Source: Dehalococcoidia bacterium
GTDB lineage: Bacteria; Chloroflexota; Dehalococcoidia; GIF9; AB-539-J10
Direction: 5' to 3'
NCBI GenBank assembly: GCA_018399375.1
Contig: JAGYOV010000051.1
Span: forward strand, 1 to 6,921
Length of the DNA: 6,921 nucleotides
In this document: piece after piece, positions 1-5,835 of the stretch
Layout of the letters: each line of letters begins with the position of its first letter
Position numbering within the stretch: position 1 is the stretch's first letter
Translations under genes and position numbers: made by a program
The notes under the pieces: generated by a model
What the model was told of the DNA's origin: nothing
What the model saw: only the letters and a program-made list of their open reading frames with translations
The model's database searches: none

Positions 1-807
1 GTCTAACTGAAATAGAGGGCTGTCCGTTAGGGGCTCTTCAGTGAAAACATCGAAGGCGGCACCCGCTATCTTCTTTTCTTGTATGGCTTCAACCAGGGCT
101 TCTTCATTGATTAAACCACCGCGGGCGCAGTTGATTATGCGAGCGGTTGGCTTCATCAACGCTATGTGTTTTGCGTCTATTAATTGTTCTGTGGTCGCTG
201 TTAGTGGTATGTGGAATGTGATGAAGTCAGCTTCCCTGAGCAATTGTTCCAGTGGTACTAGGGCTACGTTGAGGAGATCGGCATAATCTGATGAGATGAA
301 GGGATCATGGGCTATAACGTGCATTTCGAATGATTGTGCTCTCTTGGCAACCTCGGAACCCACATTGCCGAGCCCGATGATGCCAAGGGTCTTATCTCTG
401 AGTTCGACCCCAACAAACTTCTCTCGCTTCCATTGCCCTAATTTGAGTTGTTCATTTGCCTGAGGGATATTGCGTGCAAGGGCGAGCATTAAAGCGATGG
501 TATGTTCTGCAGCGGATACGGTGTTACCCGTGGGAGCATTTACTACTACAATGCCCTTCTCTGTGGCAGCATCGACATCTATGTTGTCTATACCTACTCC
601 TGCTCTGCCAATTACCTTGAGATTTTTCCCCCTGTCGATAATTTCTTCTGATACCATCGTTTTACTGCGCACTATCAGGGCATCGTAGTCTCCTATGATC
701 TCCTTGAGTTTCTCGTGGGTCAGATCCGGTTTGTTATCCACCTCAACGTGGTTATGGAGTAACTTCAGGTTCTCCTCGGCAACGTTGTCAGTTACGAGTA
801 CCTTCAT
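1..807 (-). CDS. serA: D-3-phosphoglycerate dehydrogenase, N-terminal part (runs off window)
   Basis: Catalyses NAD-dependent oxidation of 3-phosphoglycerate to 3-phosphohydroxypyruvate, the first step of cytosolic serine synthesis. The 269 residues present cover the N-terminal half of the substrate domain, the whole Rossmann domain and the return into the substrate domain. Visible are the RAGVGIDNID stretch (68-77), NAPTGNT (90-96), the nucleotide-binding GLGNVG (145-150) with an acidic residue at D168 that favours NAD over NADP, the substrate arginine in NCARGG (R229) and the catalytic glutamate in FTEEP (E258). The catalytic histidine and any C-terminal regulatory (ACT) domain lie beyond the window edge, so the type of feedback control cannot be judged. 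The ATG at 807-805 has a GGGAGG Shine-Dalgarno site 8 nt upstream. It is the last visible gene of the minus-strand block, 41 bp after a class V aminotransferase that probably performs the next step. Other 2-hydroxyacid dehydrogenases share the fold, but the motifs fit SerA best. Confidence 0.93.
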   Translation of the reverse strand, partial: MKVLVTDNVAEENLKLLHNHVEVDNKPDLTHEKLKEIIGDYDALIVRSKTMVSEEIIDRGKNLKVIGRAGVGIDNIDVDAATEKGIVVVNAPTGNTVSAAEHTIALMLALARNIPQANEQLKLGQWKREKFVGVELRDKTLGIIGLGNVGSEVAKRAQSFEMHVIAHDPFISSDYADLLNVALVPLEQLLREADFITFHIPLTATTEQLIDAKHIALMKPTARIINCARGGLINEEALVEAIQEKKIAGAAFDVFTEEPLTDSPLFQLD

Positions 808-848
808 CTTCTATGCCTCCCTTTTTCACGATTTTTCTCCCTCTGAGA

Positions 849-1928
849 TCAAGACTTTACTTTGGAGAGTGCCTTATCCAATGCCTCAATTACCTCTTCG
901 ATATCTTTCTCGTATACCATGCCCAGGTGCCCGATGCGGAATATTTTTCCTGATAGATTTTTCTGCCCACCGGCCAGGATAACACCGTGTTCCTCTCGGA
1001 GCAGTTTAATGAGTCCCGTGACATCTATATTGTCAGGAGGCTTGACGGCCGTAACTGTGTTGGAGGCATGGTCTTCCTGGGCAAACAGAGATAATCCTAG
1101 AGATTTTATTCCATCTCTGGCGATTTGGGCTACTCGAGCATGTCGAGCAAACACATTTTTCAATCCTTCCTTCAATATGAGATCCAGAGTAGCATCCAAA
1201 GAGTAGCAAAGAGAAATTGCTGGAGTCCATGGGTTCTGTCCCTTCTCTAGGTAATCCTTGGCTTTGCCGAAGTCCATGTAGTAGCGTGGCATTTTAGCTT
1301 TAGCATATGCCTGCCATGCTTTCTCATTTACGCTGACCATGGCCAGTCCTGGTGGCACCATCCAGCCTTTTTGCGATGCAGAGATGACTACATCGCATTG
1401 CCACTCATCTACTGGAAGATCGATACAACTTAGCCCTGATACAGAATCAACGAGTAAAAGCTTATCGAATTCCCCTGCCAGAGTACTTATTTCCTTGATG
1501 TCATTGGTTATTCCCGTGGACGTTTCGTTGTGTGTAGTTAATATTGCTGTGATGCTATTATCTGCTTTCAGTGCTTTCTTGAGAGCCTCGAGATCGACGG
1601 GTTTCCCCCATTCTCCTCCCAGGCGAACTACGTTAGCGCCATATTGGCTGGCTATTTCGGCAAAGCGGTCTCCAAAGACTCCAACGGATGTAGAGAGAAC
1701 CTTGTCTCCAGGTGACAGAGTATTGACAATAGCTGCCTCCATGCCACCCGTGCCCGAGCAAGTGAGTAGGAGCACGTCTTCCTTGGTTTGAAAGACCTTT
1801 TTCATTTTATCCGTTATTGAGTTCAACAGCGAGCTAAACTCTTCGCCTCTGTGATTTATCATCTGCTTTCCCTGTGCCTGTAGGGATTCAGGGGGGCATG
1901 GTGTTGGGCCTGGAATGCGTAATTGCAT
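849..1928 (-). CDS. Class V PLP-dependent aminotransferase (serine-pyruvate/alanine-glyoxylate type; likely phosphoserine transaminase)
   Basis: A 359-residue fold-type I, class V aminotransferase of the serine-pyruvate/alanine-glyoxylate (COG0075) group. The N terminus IPGPTPCPPE (5-14) followed by NHRGEEF (25-31) is the family hallmark. CSGTGGMEAA (57-66) is the phosphate-cradle loop, D161 in LLVDSVSG contacts the pyridine nitrogen, K187 in SASQKGW is the Schiff-base lysine, and R331 in FRIGHLG is the expected carboxylate-binding arginine. Length is normal for the family. The ATG at 1928 has AAAGGAG 9 nt upstream, overlapping the tyrS stop codon, so the start is secure and translation is probably linked to tyrS. 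It sits immediately before serA, which suggests that it aminates 3-phosphohydroxypyruvate to phosphoserine in place of canonical SerC. Related enzymes in methanogens are known to do this with broad specificity. Serine-glyoxylate or alanine-glyoxylate transaminase activity remains possible. The family call is certain; the substrate is inferred from context. Confidence 0.9.
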   Translation of the reverse strand: MQLRIPGPTPCPPESLQAQGKQMINHRGEEFSSLLNSITDKMKKVFQTKEDVLLLTCSGTGGMEAAIVNTLSPGDKVLSTSVGVFGDRFAEIASQYGANVVRLGGEWGKPVDLEALKKALKADNSITAILTTHNETSTGITNDIKEISTLAGEFDKLLLVDSVSGLSCIDLPVDEWQCDVVISASQKGWMVPPGLAMVSVNEKAWQAYAKAKMPRYYMDFGKAKDYLEKGQNPWTPAISLCYSLDATLDLILKEGLKNVFARHARVAQIARDGIKSLGLSLFAQEDHASNTVTAVKPPDNIDVTGLIKLLREEHGVILAGGQKNLSGKIFRIGHLGMVYEKDIEEVIEALDKALSKVKS

Positions 1929-1942
1929 TTTCTTTGTCTCCT

Positions 1943-3160
1943 TTATTTTAGTAATATCTTAACAAAATTGCGTTTTCCTATCTTCAAAATGTTGCCATGA
2001 CGAGCATTTATGATTTTACTATTTATCCTTTTGCCATTGAGCGAAATAGCATTTTGAGCGAGCAGCCGCTTTAATTCTCCCTGACTTTTAATTAATCCTT
2101 CTTTTATGAGTGTTGGCGCAATGTCAACCTGGCATAAGTCGGTTTCCGTAGGTGTGTGGGGAAAGAAACATTCAAATATTTCCTCTGGAGTTTTTCTCTC
2201 CTGGAATACCCTTGTGAAGTGAGCTTCCGCCTGGGTCGCTGAACTGCTGTCGTGAAATTGTGTCACGATCTCGCGCGCCAGTCTTTTCTTGAGGATCATA
2301 GGATTAACTGTGAGGGCGTGCAATTGTTCTTGAAATTCTTCTATCTCCATGTCGGGCAAATCCGTTACGAGATTGAAGTAATCAATGATCATGGAATCAG
2401 GAATTGACATTACCTTTCCGTAGATTTCTTGGGAAGGTTCTGTGATACCGATGTAGTTCCCCAAACTCTTGCTCATTTTCATCGTGCCATCGGTTCCGAC
2501 GAGTAGAGGAACGAGGAATACTTGTTGAGGAGTTTGCCCCATGAATTGTTGCAATTCTCTTCCCAGAAGGCAATTGAACTTCTGGTCTATGCCTCCGAAT
2601 TCTACATCGGCATGAATTACTACTGAATCATAGGCCTGGAGCAGTGGGTAAAGCATCTCGGTCAGTGAAATGGGATTTCCTGAACGGTATCTATTATTGA
2701 AGTCTTCCCTGGCCAGTATCTGGGCTATAGTAAATTTGCTGGTGAGTTTAATTACTTCATCTAGAGTAAATTTACCGAACCATTCACTTTGCCATCTCAC
2801 CTCGGTTCTGTTTTTATCTACCACACGGAAGAACTGTTTTAGATAAGTTTGGGCGTTAAACTCTATTTCTTCCTGGGAAAGCATGGGGCGCGTGGCAGAT
2901 TGTCCGCTTGGGTCGCCTATCCTTGCTGTCCAATCGCCTACGATGAGGATGACTTTGTGCCCCATCTCCTGAAACTGGCGCAGTTTCCTTAGGCCGACGG
3001 CGTGCCCCAGGTGTATATCGGGTGCACTGGGGTCAAATCCCTGCTTCAAGTTTAAATTTCGGCCTGATTCCATCAGCTTTGACAATTCTGTCTCGCTGAT
3101 GATCTCTGCCACTCCACGTTTCAAAATGAAATCGAAATGGGAACCATTCACTTTTTGCAT
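1943..3160 (-). CDS. tyrS: Tyrosyl-tRNA synthetase (TyrZ-type, with C-terminal S4 domain)
   Basis: Class I aminoacyl-tRNA synthetase that charges tRNA-Tyr. At 405 residues it has the length of the TyrZ branch rather than classical TyrS. The opening GFDPSAPDIHLGH carries the HIGH-type signature as HLGH (50-53). YPLLQAYDS (171-179) and GGIDQKFN (189-196) form the tyrosine-binding and active-site region, and KMSKS (228-232) is intact. Residues from about 345 to the end form an S4-like RNA-binding domain (IKSQGELKRLLAQ, then ISLNGKRI and ILKIGKRNFVKI). The ATG at 3160 lies inside the end of ribF (13-bp overlap) and has a GAGG Shine-Dalgarno core 7 nt upstream, so translation is probably coupled to ribF. 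No T-box leader precedes it and there is no room for one, so any tyrosine-responsive control would have to act at the block's promoter. Its company of aroH and aroF ties tyrosine synthesis to tyrosine use. Confidence 0.96.
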   Translation of the reverse strand: MQKVNGSHFDFILKRGVAEIISETELSKLMESGRNLNLKQGFDPSAPDIHLGHAVGLRKLRQFQEMGHKVILIVGDWTARIGDPSGQSATRPMLSQEEIEFNAQTYLKQFFRVVDKNRTEVRWQSEWFGKFTLDEVIKLTSKFTIAQILAREDFNNRYRSGNPISLTEMLYPLLQAYDSVVIHADVEFGGIDQKFNCLLGRELQQFMGQTPQQVFLVPLLVGTDGTMKMSKSLGNYIGITEPSQEIYGKVMSIPDSMIIDYFNLVTDLPDMEIEEFQEQLHALTVNPMILKKRLAREIVTQFHDSSSATQAEAHFTRVFQERKTPEEIFECFFPHTPTETDLCQVDIAPTLIKEGLIKSQGELKRLLAQNAISLNGKRINSKIINARHGNILKIGKRNFVKILLK

Positions 3161-4071
3161 AAAATTGCCTCTGTATTCTCGATATCTCTCTCAATCTGGG
3201 CTTTTAGCTCAGCTATTGAGTTAAAGCGGTGTTCTTCTCTTAGCCTCTGTACGAATTCCAGCTTGACTTTCTGCCCGTATAAATCACCGTCATAATTTAG
3301 CAGGTGAGTTTCTATAGTTCTTTTGTTGCTATTGAAAGTAGGTCTGATGCCTATATTAGTTACGGAGGCAAAACTGTGTCCTGCTATCTGGGCGATGGTG
3401 GCATAGACACCATCGGTTGGCAACAGCATTTCCGGAGATAGGCTGAGATTGGCAGTGGGGAATCCAAGGGAATGGCCGCGCTTGTCTGTGGTAACGACCT
3501 CACCTGTTAGTGAGAAGCGACGTCCCAGTAACTTTTCTGCTATGGCTATATCACCTCTGGATAATGCGCTGCGGATACAGGTGCTGCTAACCATGTCATT
3601 GCCAAGAAAAAAGGGGGGTGTACTTGAGACGCTAAACCCACTTTTTTCTCCTGTCTCACGGATAAGGTTAAAATTACCTTCTCTCTCTTTGCCCAGGGCA
3701 AAGTCAGGGCCAATTACAAGATGGCGCATTTTAAGATATTTCTTCAGTAGAGCAAGAAATTCCTGTGCCTGCATCTGGGCCACTTCGGGGGTAAAAGAGA
3801 GGGCAGCTACTAGATCCACATGCATTTCCTTGATTAGTTCGACTCTTTCCTCCACAGTGCACAGGAAAGGTATTCGAGTTTGTGGATGTACCACCAGTTG
3901 TGGGTGATTCTTGAAAGTGACTACGCCGCTGAGCAAGTTATCTTGTTGAGCTTGTCGTTTTACCATGTTGAGAAGATAACGATGCCCCATGTGAACGCCA
4001 TCAAAGACGCCAACAGTAAGAGCAGTTTCTTTTTGGGGGACCAGCCTGATCAGCTCTTCTTCAATGCTCAT
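3148..4071 (-). CDS. ribF: Bifunctional riboflavin kinase / FMN adenylyltransferase
   Basis: Makes FMN from riboflavin and then FAD from FMN, using ATP. The 307-residue length is typical. The N-terminal nucleotidyltransferase domain (about 1-185) has GVFDGVHMGH (21-30), LVIGPDFALGKEREGN (118-133) and the STCIRSAL loop (163-170). The C-terminal kinase domain (about 186-305) has RGHSLGFPTANL (198-209), the TNIGIRPTF stretch (238-246), the catalytic glutamate E254 in ETHLL and the closing YDGDLYGQ (260-267). One deviation is seen: the residues before DKRG are T-T, where many homologues have H-G. The ATG at 4071 is the first possible start, because an in-frame TGA lies 9 nt upstream. No Shine-Dalgarno sequence is correctly placed: the nearest GGAGGA is 24 nt upstream, inside the end of aroF. 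Initiation may therefore depend on ribosomes finishing aroF 18 bp earlier. FMN is the cofactor of chorismate synthase, a possible functional link to its aromatic neighbours. Confidence 0.95.
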   Translation of the reverse strand: MSIEEELIRLVPQKETALTVGVFDGVHMGHRYLLNMVKRQAQQDNLLSGVVTFKNHPQLVVHPQTRIPFLCTVEERVELIKEMHVDLVAALSFTPEVAQMQAQEFLALLKKYLKMRHLVIGPDFALGKEREGNFNLIRETGEKSGFSVSSTPPFFLGNDMVSSTCIRSALSRGDIAIAEKLLGRRFSLTGEVVTTDKRGHSLGFPTANLSLSPEMLLPTDGVYATIAQIAGHSFASVTNIGIRPTFNSNKRTIETHLLNYDGDLYGQKVKLEFVQRLREEHRFNSIAELKAQIERDIENTEAILCKK

Positions 4072-4089
4072 GGGAGTTCAGAGCTTAAT

Positions 4090-5118
4090 TTATATTCCTC
4101 CGGAGGACAGTTTTCTCCCTATAGCTTGAGCTATTGGTTTTAGGCTGGTCATGAGATGTTGAAAATTATCGAACGTGAGAGATTGAGCCCCATCCTTGAG
4201 AGCTGAATTGGGATCGGGATGAACCTCTATCATCAACCCATCGGCTCCAGCGGCTATTGATGCCAGCGCGACAGGGGATACCAGGTTCCATTGGCCTGTG
4301 GCGTGGCTCGGGTCGGCGATAATGGGGAGGTGGCTTTGTAGTTTGATGATGGGAATGGCGCTGATATCCATAGTGTTGCGCGTAGCGGTTTCGAAGGTTC
4401 TAATTCCGCGCTCACAGAGAATTAGTTGTTCATTCCCCTGTGACAGGATGTACTCTGCTGCCAGTAGCCATTCCTGTATGGTAGATGACAATCCACGCTT
4501 AAGCATCACCGGTTTTTTTATTTTCCCAACTTCATCAAGCAAGAAAAAATTCTGCATGTTCCGTGCGCCAACTTGGAGTATGTCAGCATAGCTGGCCACT
4601 ACATCTACGTCCCCGGGTGTCATTACTTCAGTAATAACGGGCATACCCGTTTCTTCTCGAGCTTTAGCAAGCATTTTCAGCCCTTCCAATCCCAGCCCGC
4701 GGAAACTGTAAGGAGAAGTGCTTGGTTTGAAAGCACCACCACGGAGTATATTGGCGCCAGCTGCCTGAACTTCGCGCGCGGTGCTCAAAAGTTGATCCTC
4801 GTTTTCTACGGCGCATGGGCCTGCCATGACGACTATCTCATCTCCTCCGATAACGACGTCTTTCACCGTTACGATGGTATTCTGAGGATGAAATTCCTTA
4901 CTGGCGAGCTTGTATGGTTTGCCTATAGGAATAACATCTTCTACGTTGGGGAGCAGGCGCAACATGTCCTGAAGTTCCGGGAAAGTCTGTCCCAGGACTC
5001 CGATGATAGTGTGTTCTTCTCCCTGTGATAGGTGTATTCCTAAATTGAGTTCCTTGATTCGATTAATGACTCCATCAATTTCACTTTGGCTAGAGCCGAC
5101 TTTCATGACTACGATCAA
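4090..5118 (-). CDS. aroF: 3-deoxy-7-phosphoheptulonate (DAHP) synthase, type I-beta with N-terminal ferredoxin-like domain
   Basis: Condenses phosphoenolpyruvate and erythrose 4-phosphate to DAHP, the entry step of the shikimate pathway. Residues 1-70 form a ferredoxin-like regulatory domain that begins MIVVMKVGSS, and the barrel runs from about 80 to 335. The metal ligands C102 (AGPCAVE), H272 (DPSHATG), E298 (MIEVHP) and D309 (LKDGAQS) are all present and fall at the positions known for the Thermotoga maritima enzyme. Also visible are GGAFKPSTSPYSFRG (127-141) and KRGL (207-210). In that family the N-terminal domain mediates inhibition by tyrosine or phenylalanine, so feedback control is likely. 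The start chosen is TTG at 5118-5116: AGGAGG stands 6 nt upstream, the resulting N terminus matches the family, and TTG overlaps the aroH stop as TTGA. The first ATG at 5106 is 18 nt from the Shine-Dalgarno site and is less likely. Some annotations name such genes aroG or aroA. Confidence 0.96.
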   Translation of the reverse strand: MIVVMKVGSSQSEIDGVINRIKELNLGIHLSQGEEHTIIGVLGQTFPELQDMLRLLPNVEDVIPIGKPYKLASKEFHPQNTIVTVKDVVIGGDEIVVMAGPCAVENEDQLLSTAREVQAAGANILRGGAFKPSTSPYSFRGLGLEGLKMLAKAREETGMPVITEVMTPGDVDVVASYADILQVGARNMQNFFLLDEVGKIKKPVMLKRGLSSTIQEWLLAAEYILSQGNEQLILCERGIRTFETATRNTMDISAIPIIKLQSHLPIIADPSHATGQWNLVSPVALASIAAGADGLMIEVHPDPNSALKDGAQSLTFDNFQHLMTSLKPIAQAIGRKLSSGGI

Positions 5119-5498
5119 CTTTTGCCTCCTGGCGAAGATGTTTTGCTCACCAGCAACTGTTTTGCCTCTTCAAGGTAAACGTGAGAGATATCTTCAAATT
5201 TCTTTTCTGTGTTCACCATCATTAAAACTCTTATACAATGTGGCAAACTACCCGGCACGTTCATTTCATGCCCACAAAGCAAAGCCATTTGTTGAGTCCA
5301 TCCTATTTCGCGCGTTGCTGCTGCGGGAAATTCAGCGTTTAAATCAGAAGTGGTAGTGAAGATGATGGCAGATATGTTCTCCGGTACAACTTCATTGGCG
5401 CGTACCATCTCTTTAAGCAACTTCCCTGTCGCGTCTAGAATACTTCGCTTGTCGTTTGTTGAAACGGTAATAGCCCCCCGGATGCCGCGGCAAAACAT
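5115..5498 (-). CDS. aroH: Monofunctional chorismate mutase, AroH class
   Basis: Rearranges chorismate to prephenate, the committed step toward phenylalanine and tyrosine. The 127-residue protein matches the trimeric AroH family of Bacillus subtilis, not the helical AroQ type. The B. subtilis active-site residues are present at identical numbering: R7 (RGIRGA), R63 (ATREIGW), C75 and E78 (LLCGHEM), R90 (CIRVLM) and Y108 (HVYLEEAKQLL). The segment TTTSDLNAEFPAAATRE (48-64) is also characteristic. The ATG at 5498 has AGGAGA upstream with about 8-9 nt spacing. It is the first gene of the minus-strand block and overlaps aroF by 4 bp, so the two are expected to be made in matched amounts. No prephenate dehydrogenase or dehydratase gene is in the window, so those steps must be encoded elsewhere. 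Confidence in identity is very high. Confidence 0.97.
   Translation of the reverse strand: MFCRGIRGAITVSTNDKRSILDATGKLLKEMVRANEVVPENISAIIFTTTSDLNAEFPAAATREIGWTQQMALLCGHEMNVPGSLPHCIRVLMMVNTEKKFEDISHVYLEEAKQLLVSKTSSPGGKS
5125..5130 (-). promoter_or_regulatory. Ribosome binding site deciding the TTG start of aroF
   Basis: AGGAGG lies within the last codons of aroH on the minus strand, 6 nt before TTG at 5118. Spacing to the first ATG (5106) would be 18 nt, so TTG is the supported start. The site's position inside aroH fits coupled translation. Confidence 0.8.
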
Positions 5499-5531
5499 AT
5501 AGCAGTTCTCCTGAATTAAGCTTAGCCTTAT

Positions 5532-5560
5532 AGCCTATCTCATTTGCCTATCTCCGTCAA
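5532..5560 (-). promoter_or_regulatory. Candidate sigma-70-type promoter for the aroH-aroF-ribF-tyrS-serA block
   Basis: On the minus strand TTGACG (5560-5555; 5 of 6 matches to TTGACA) is followed after 17 nt by TAGGCT (5537-5532). The latter matches TATAAT only at the first two and the last positions, which are the most conserved. Transcription would begin near 5525, giving a leader of about 27 nt before the aroH ATG. Such a leader is too short for a T-box or attenuator. The -35 box is good and the -10 box is weak, which would suit an activated or repressed promoter. This is prediction by eye. Confidence 0.45.
5533..5554. repeat. 9-bp direct repeat within the candidate aroH promoter
   Basis: GCCTATCTC occurs at 5533-5541 and again at 5546-5554, a 13-bp period; on the aroH coding strand it reads GAGATAGGC twice. 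Both copies fall between, and partly over, the predicted -10 and -35 boxes. A third partial copy, GCCTAT, is at 5565-5570. The repeat is directly visible; a role as an operator is inferred. Confidence 0.6.
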
Positions 5561-5570
5561 ATAGGCCTAT
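5561..5570. repeat. 10-bp perfect palindrome ATAGGCCTAT just upstream of the aroH -35 box
   Basis: ATAGGCCTAT reads the same on both strands and ends one base from the predicted -35 hexamer. Its half ATAGGC is the core of the neighbouring GAGATAGGC repeats, so the three elements may be one family of binding sites for a dimeric regulator. With no loop it is not an RNA hairpin. Function is inferred. Confidence 0.5.
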
Positions 5571-5644
5571 ATTTGTTCTGCAGGCGTCTACGCTATATTG
5601 TCATCTTCCGTGTTGTATCGATGGTGGAGGGGGGGTGTTAGTAT

Positions 5645-5674
5645 TTCTCAAAGTGTTGTTCGAAAGGTTATAAT
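5645..5674 (+). promoter_or_regulatory. Candidate promoter for typA
   Basis: A perfect TATAAT stands at 5669-5674 on the plus strand, with TTCTCA (4 of 6 matches to TTGACA) at 5645-5650, 18 nt away. A start near 5681 would give a typA leader of about 155 nt. The -10 is strong and the -35 modest. A weaker alternative further down, TTGAGT at 5721 with an A/T-rich segment near 5747, has poor spacing. Confidence 0.4.
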
Positions 5675-5678
5675 AACC
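5666..5678. repeat. 13-bp palindrome around the typA TATAAT box
   Basis: GGTTATAATAACC consists of GGTTAT and its exact reverse complement ATAACC around one central A. It encloses the predicted -10 box of the typA promoter. Such symmetry could be an operator over the -10 element, or could arise partly from the self-complementary nature of TATAAT-like sequence. Confidence 0.5.
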
Positions 5679-5735
5679 ACGACGGTAAGCAAGGTCTTCC
5701 CCGTGAGATACCATTTGCCCTTGAGTTTATGGTTG

Positions 5736-5756
5736 CTTCTATCCTTTTTATAGAAG
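5736..5756 (+). other. 7-bp stem-loop in the likely typA 5' leader
   Basis: CTTCTAT (5736-5742) and ATAGAAG (5750-5756) pair perfectly around a 7-nt pyrimidine-rich loop. There is no T-run after the stem on either strand and the stem is A/T-rich, so it is a poor intrinsic terminator. It would cover most of the AGAAGGG that would serve the GTG at 5767, which favours the TTG start at 5836. Confidence 0.45.
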
Positions 5757-5823
5757 GGTTTCTGTTGTGGCTTCAGATGTAGATGATCGCCATAATCGAG
5801 AGATTGAAGGGAAGGTGTATGCT

Positions 5824-5830
5824 AAAGGAG
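5824..5830 (+). promoter_or_regulatory. Ribosome binding site deciding the typA start
   Basis: AAAGGAG ends 5 nt before TTG at 5836-5838. It is far stronger than the AGAAGGG preceding the in-frame GTG at 5767, and the shorter protein agrees with the N terminus of TypA homologues. Confidence 0.7.
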
Positions 5831-5835
5831 TAAAG

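Larger units (their letters stand above)
5499..5835. other. Divergent intergenic region between aroH and typA
   Basis: About 340 bp separate the aroH start (minus strand) from the preferred typA start (plus strand). No convincing gene lies here. It holds, from left to right, the aroH Shine-Dalgarno site, a candidate aroH promoter with a 9-bp direct repeat in it, a 10-bp palindrome, a G-rich stretch with seven consecutive G (5629-5635), a TATAAT inside a 13-bp palindrome, a 7-bp hairpin and the typA Shine-Dalgarno site. A candidate 17-codon reading frame (5729-5782, plus) is present but poorly supported. Confidence 0.8.

Noticed and set aside
1339..1791. A 150-codon open frame on the plus strand opposite the aminotransferase
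   Set aside because: It lies entirely antisense to a gene with all family motifs intact, lacks recognisable domains and is composed as expected for a reverse-strand shadow.
3449..3907. A 152-codon open frame on the plus strand opposite ribF
   Set aside because: Antisense to well-supported ribF; no motif or recognisable domain.
4096..4107. The palindrome TCCTCCGGAGGA as an operator or restriction-type site
   Set aside because: It codes for the final Ser-Ser-Gly-Gly of AroF and mainly reflects two TCC and two GGA codons in a row; chance is a sufficient explanation beyond the Shine-Dalgarno point noted for ribF.
4573..5028. A 151-codon open frame on the plus strand opposite aroF
   Set aside because: Antisense to aroF, whose metal ligands and family N terminus are all present; nothing recognisable in the opposite frame.
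5499..5530. A T-box or attenuator leader before aroH, expected because tyrS and aromatic genes are in the block
   Set aside because: The space between the predicted promoter and the aroH start is under 40 nt, with no T-box consensus, no specifier stem and no terminator hairpin.
5736..5756. The 7-bp hairpin as an intrinsic terminator
   Set aside because: The stem is A/T-rich and no T-run follows on either strand. Its position between divergent genes also leaves nothing to terminate.
5729..5782. A 17-codon plus-strand reading frame starting at ATG 5729 encoding a hydrophobic peptide, overlapping the leader hairpin upstream of typA
   Set aside because: No proper Shine-Dalgarno site precedes it, only a short GAG at 5723-5725, and a frame of this length is expected by chance. 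It has no run of regulatory codons. A leader-peptide role cannot be supported from one sequence.
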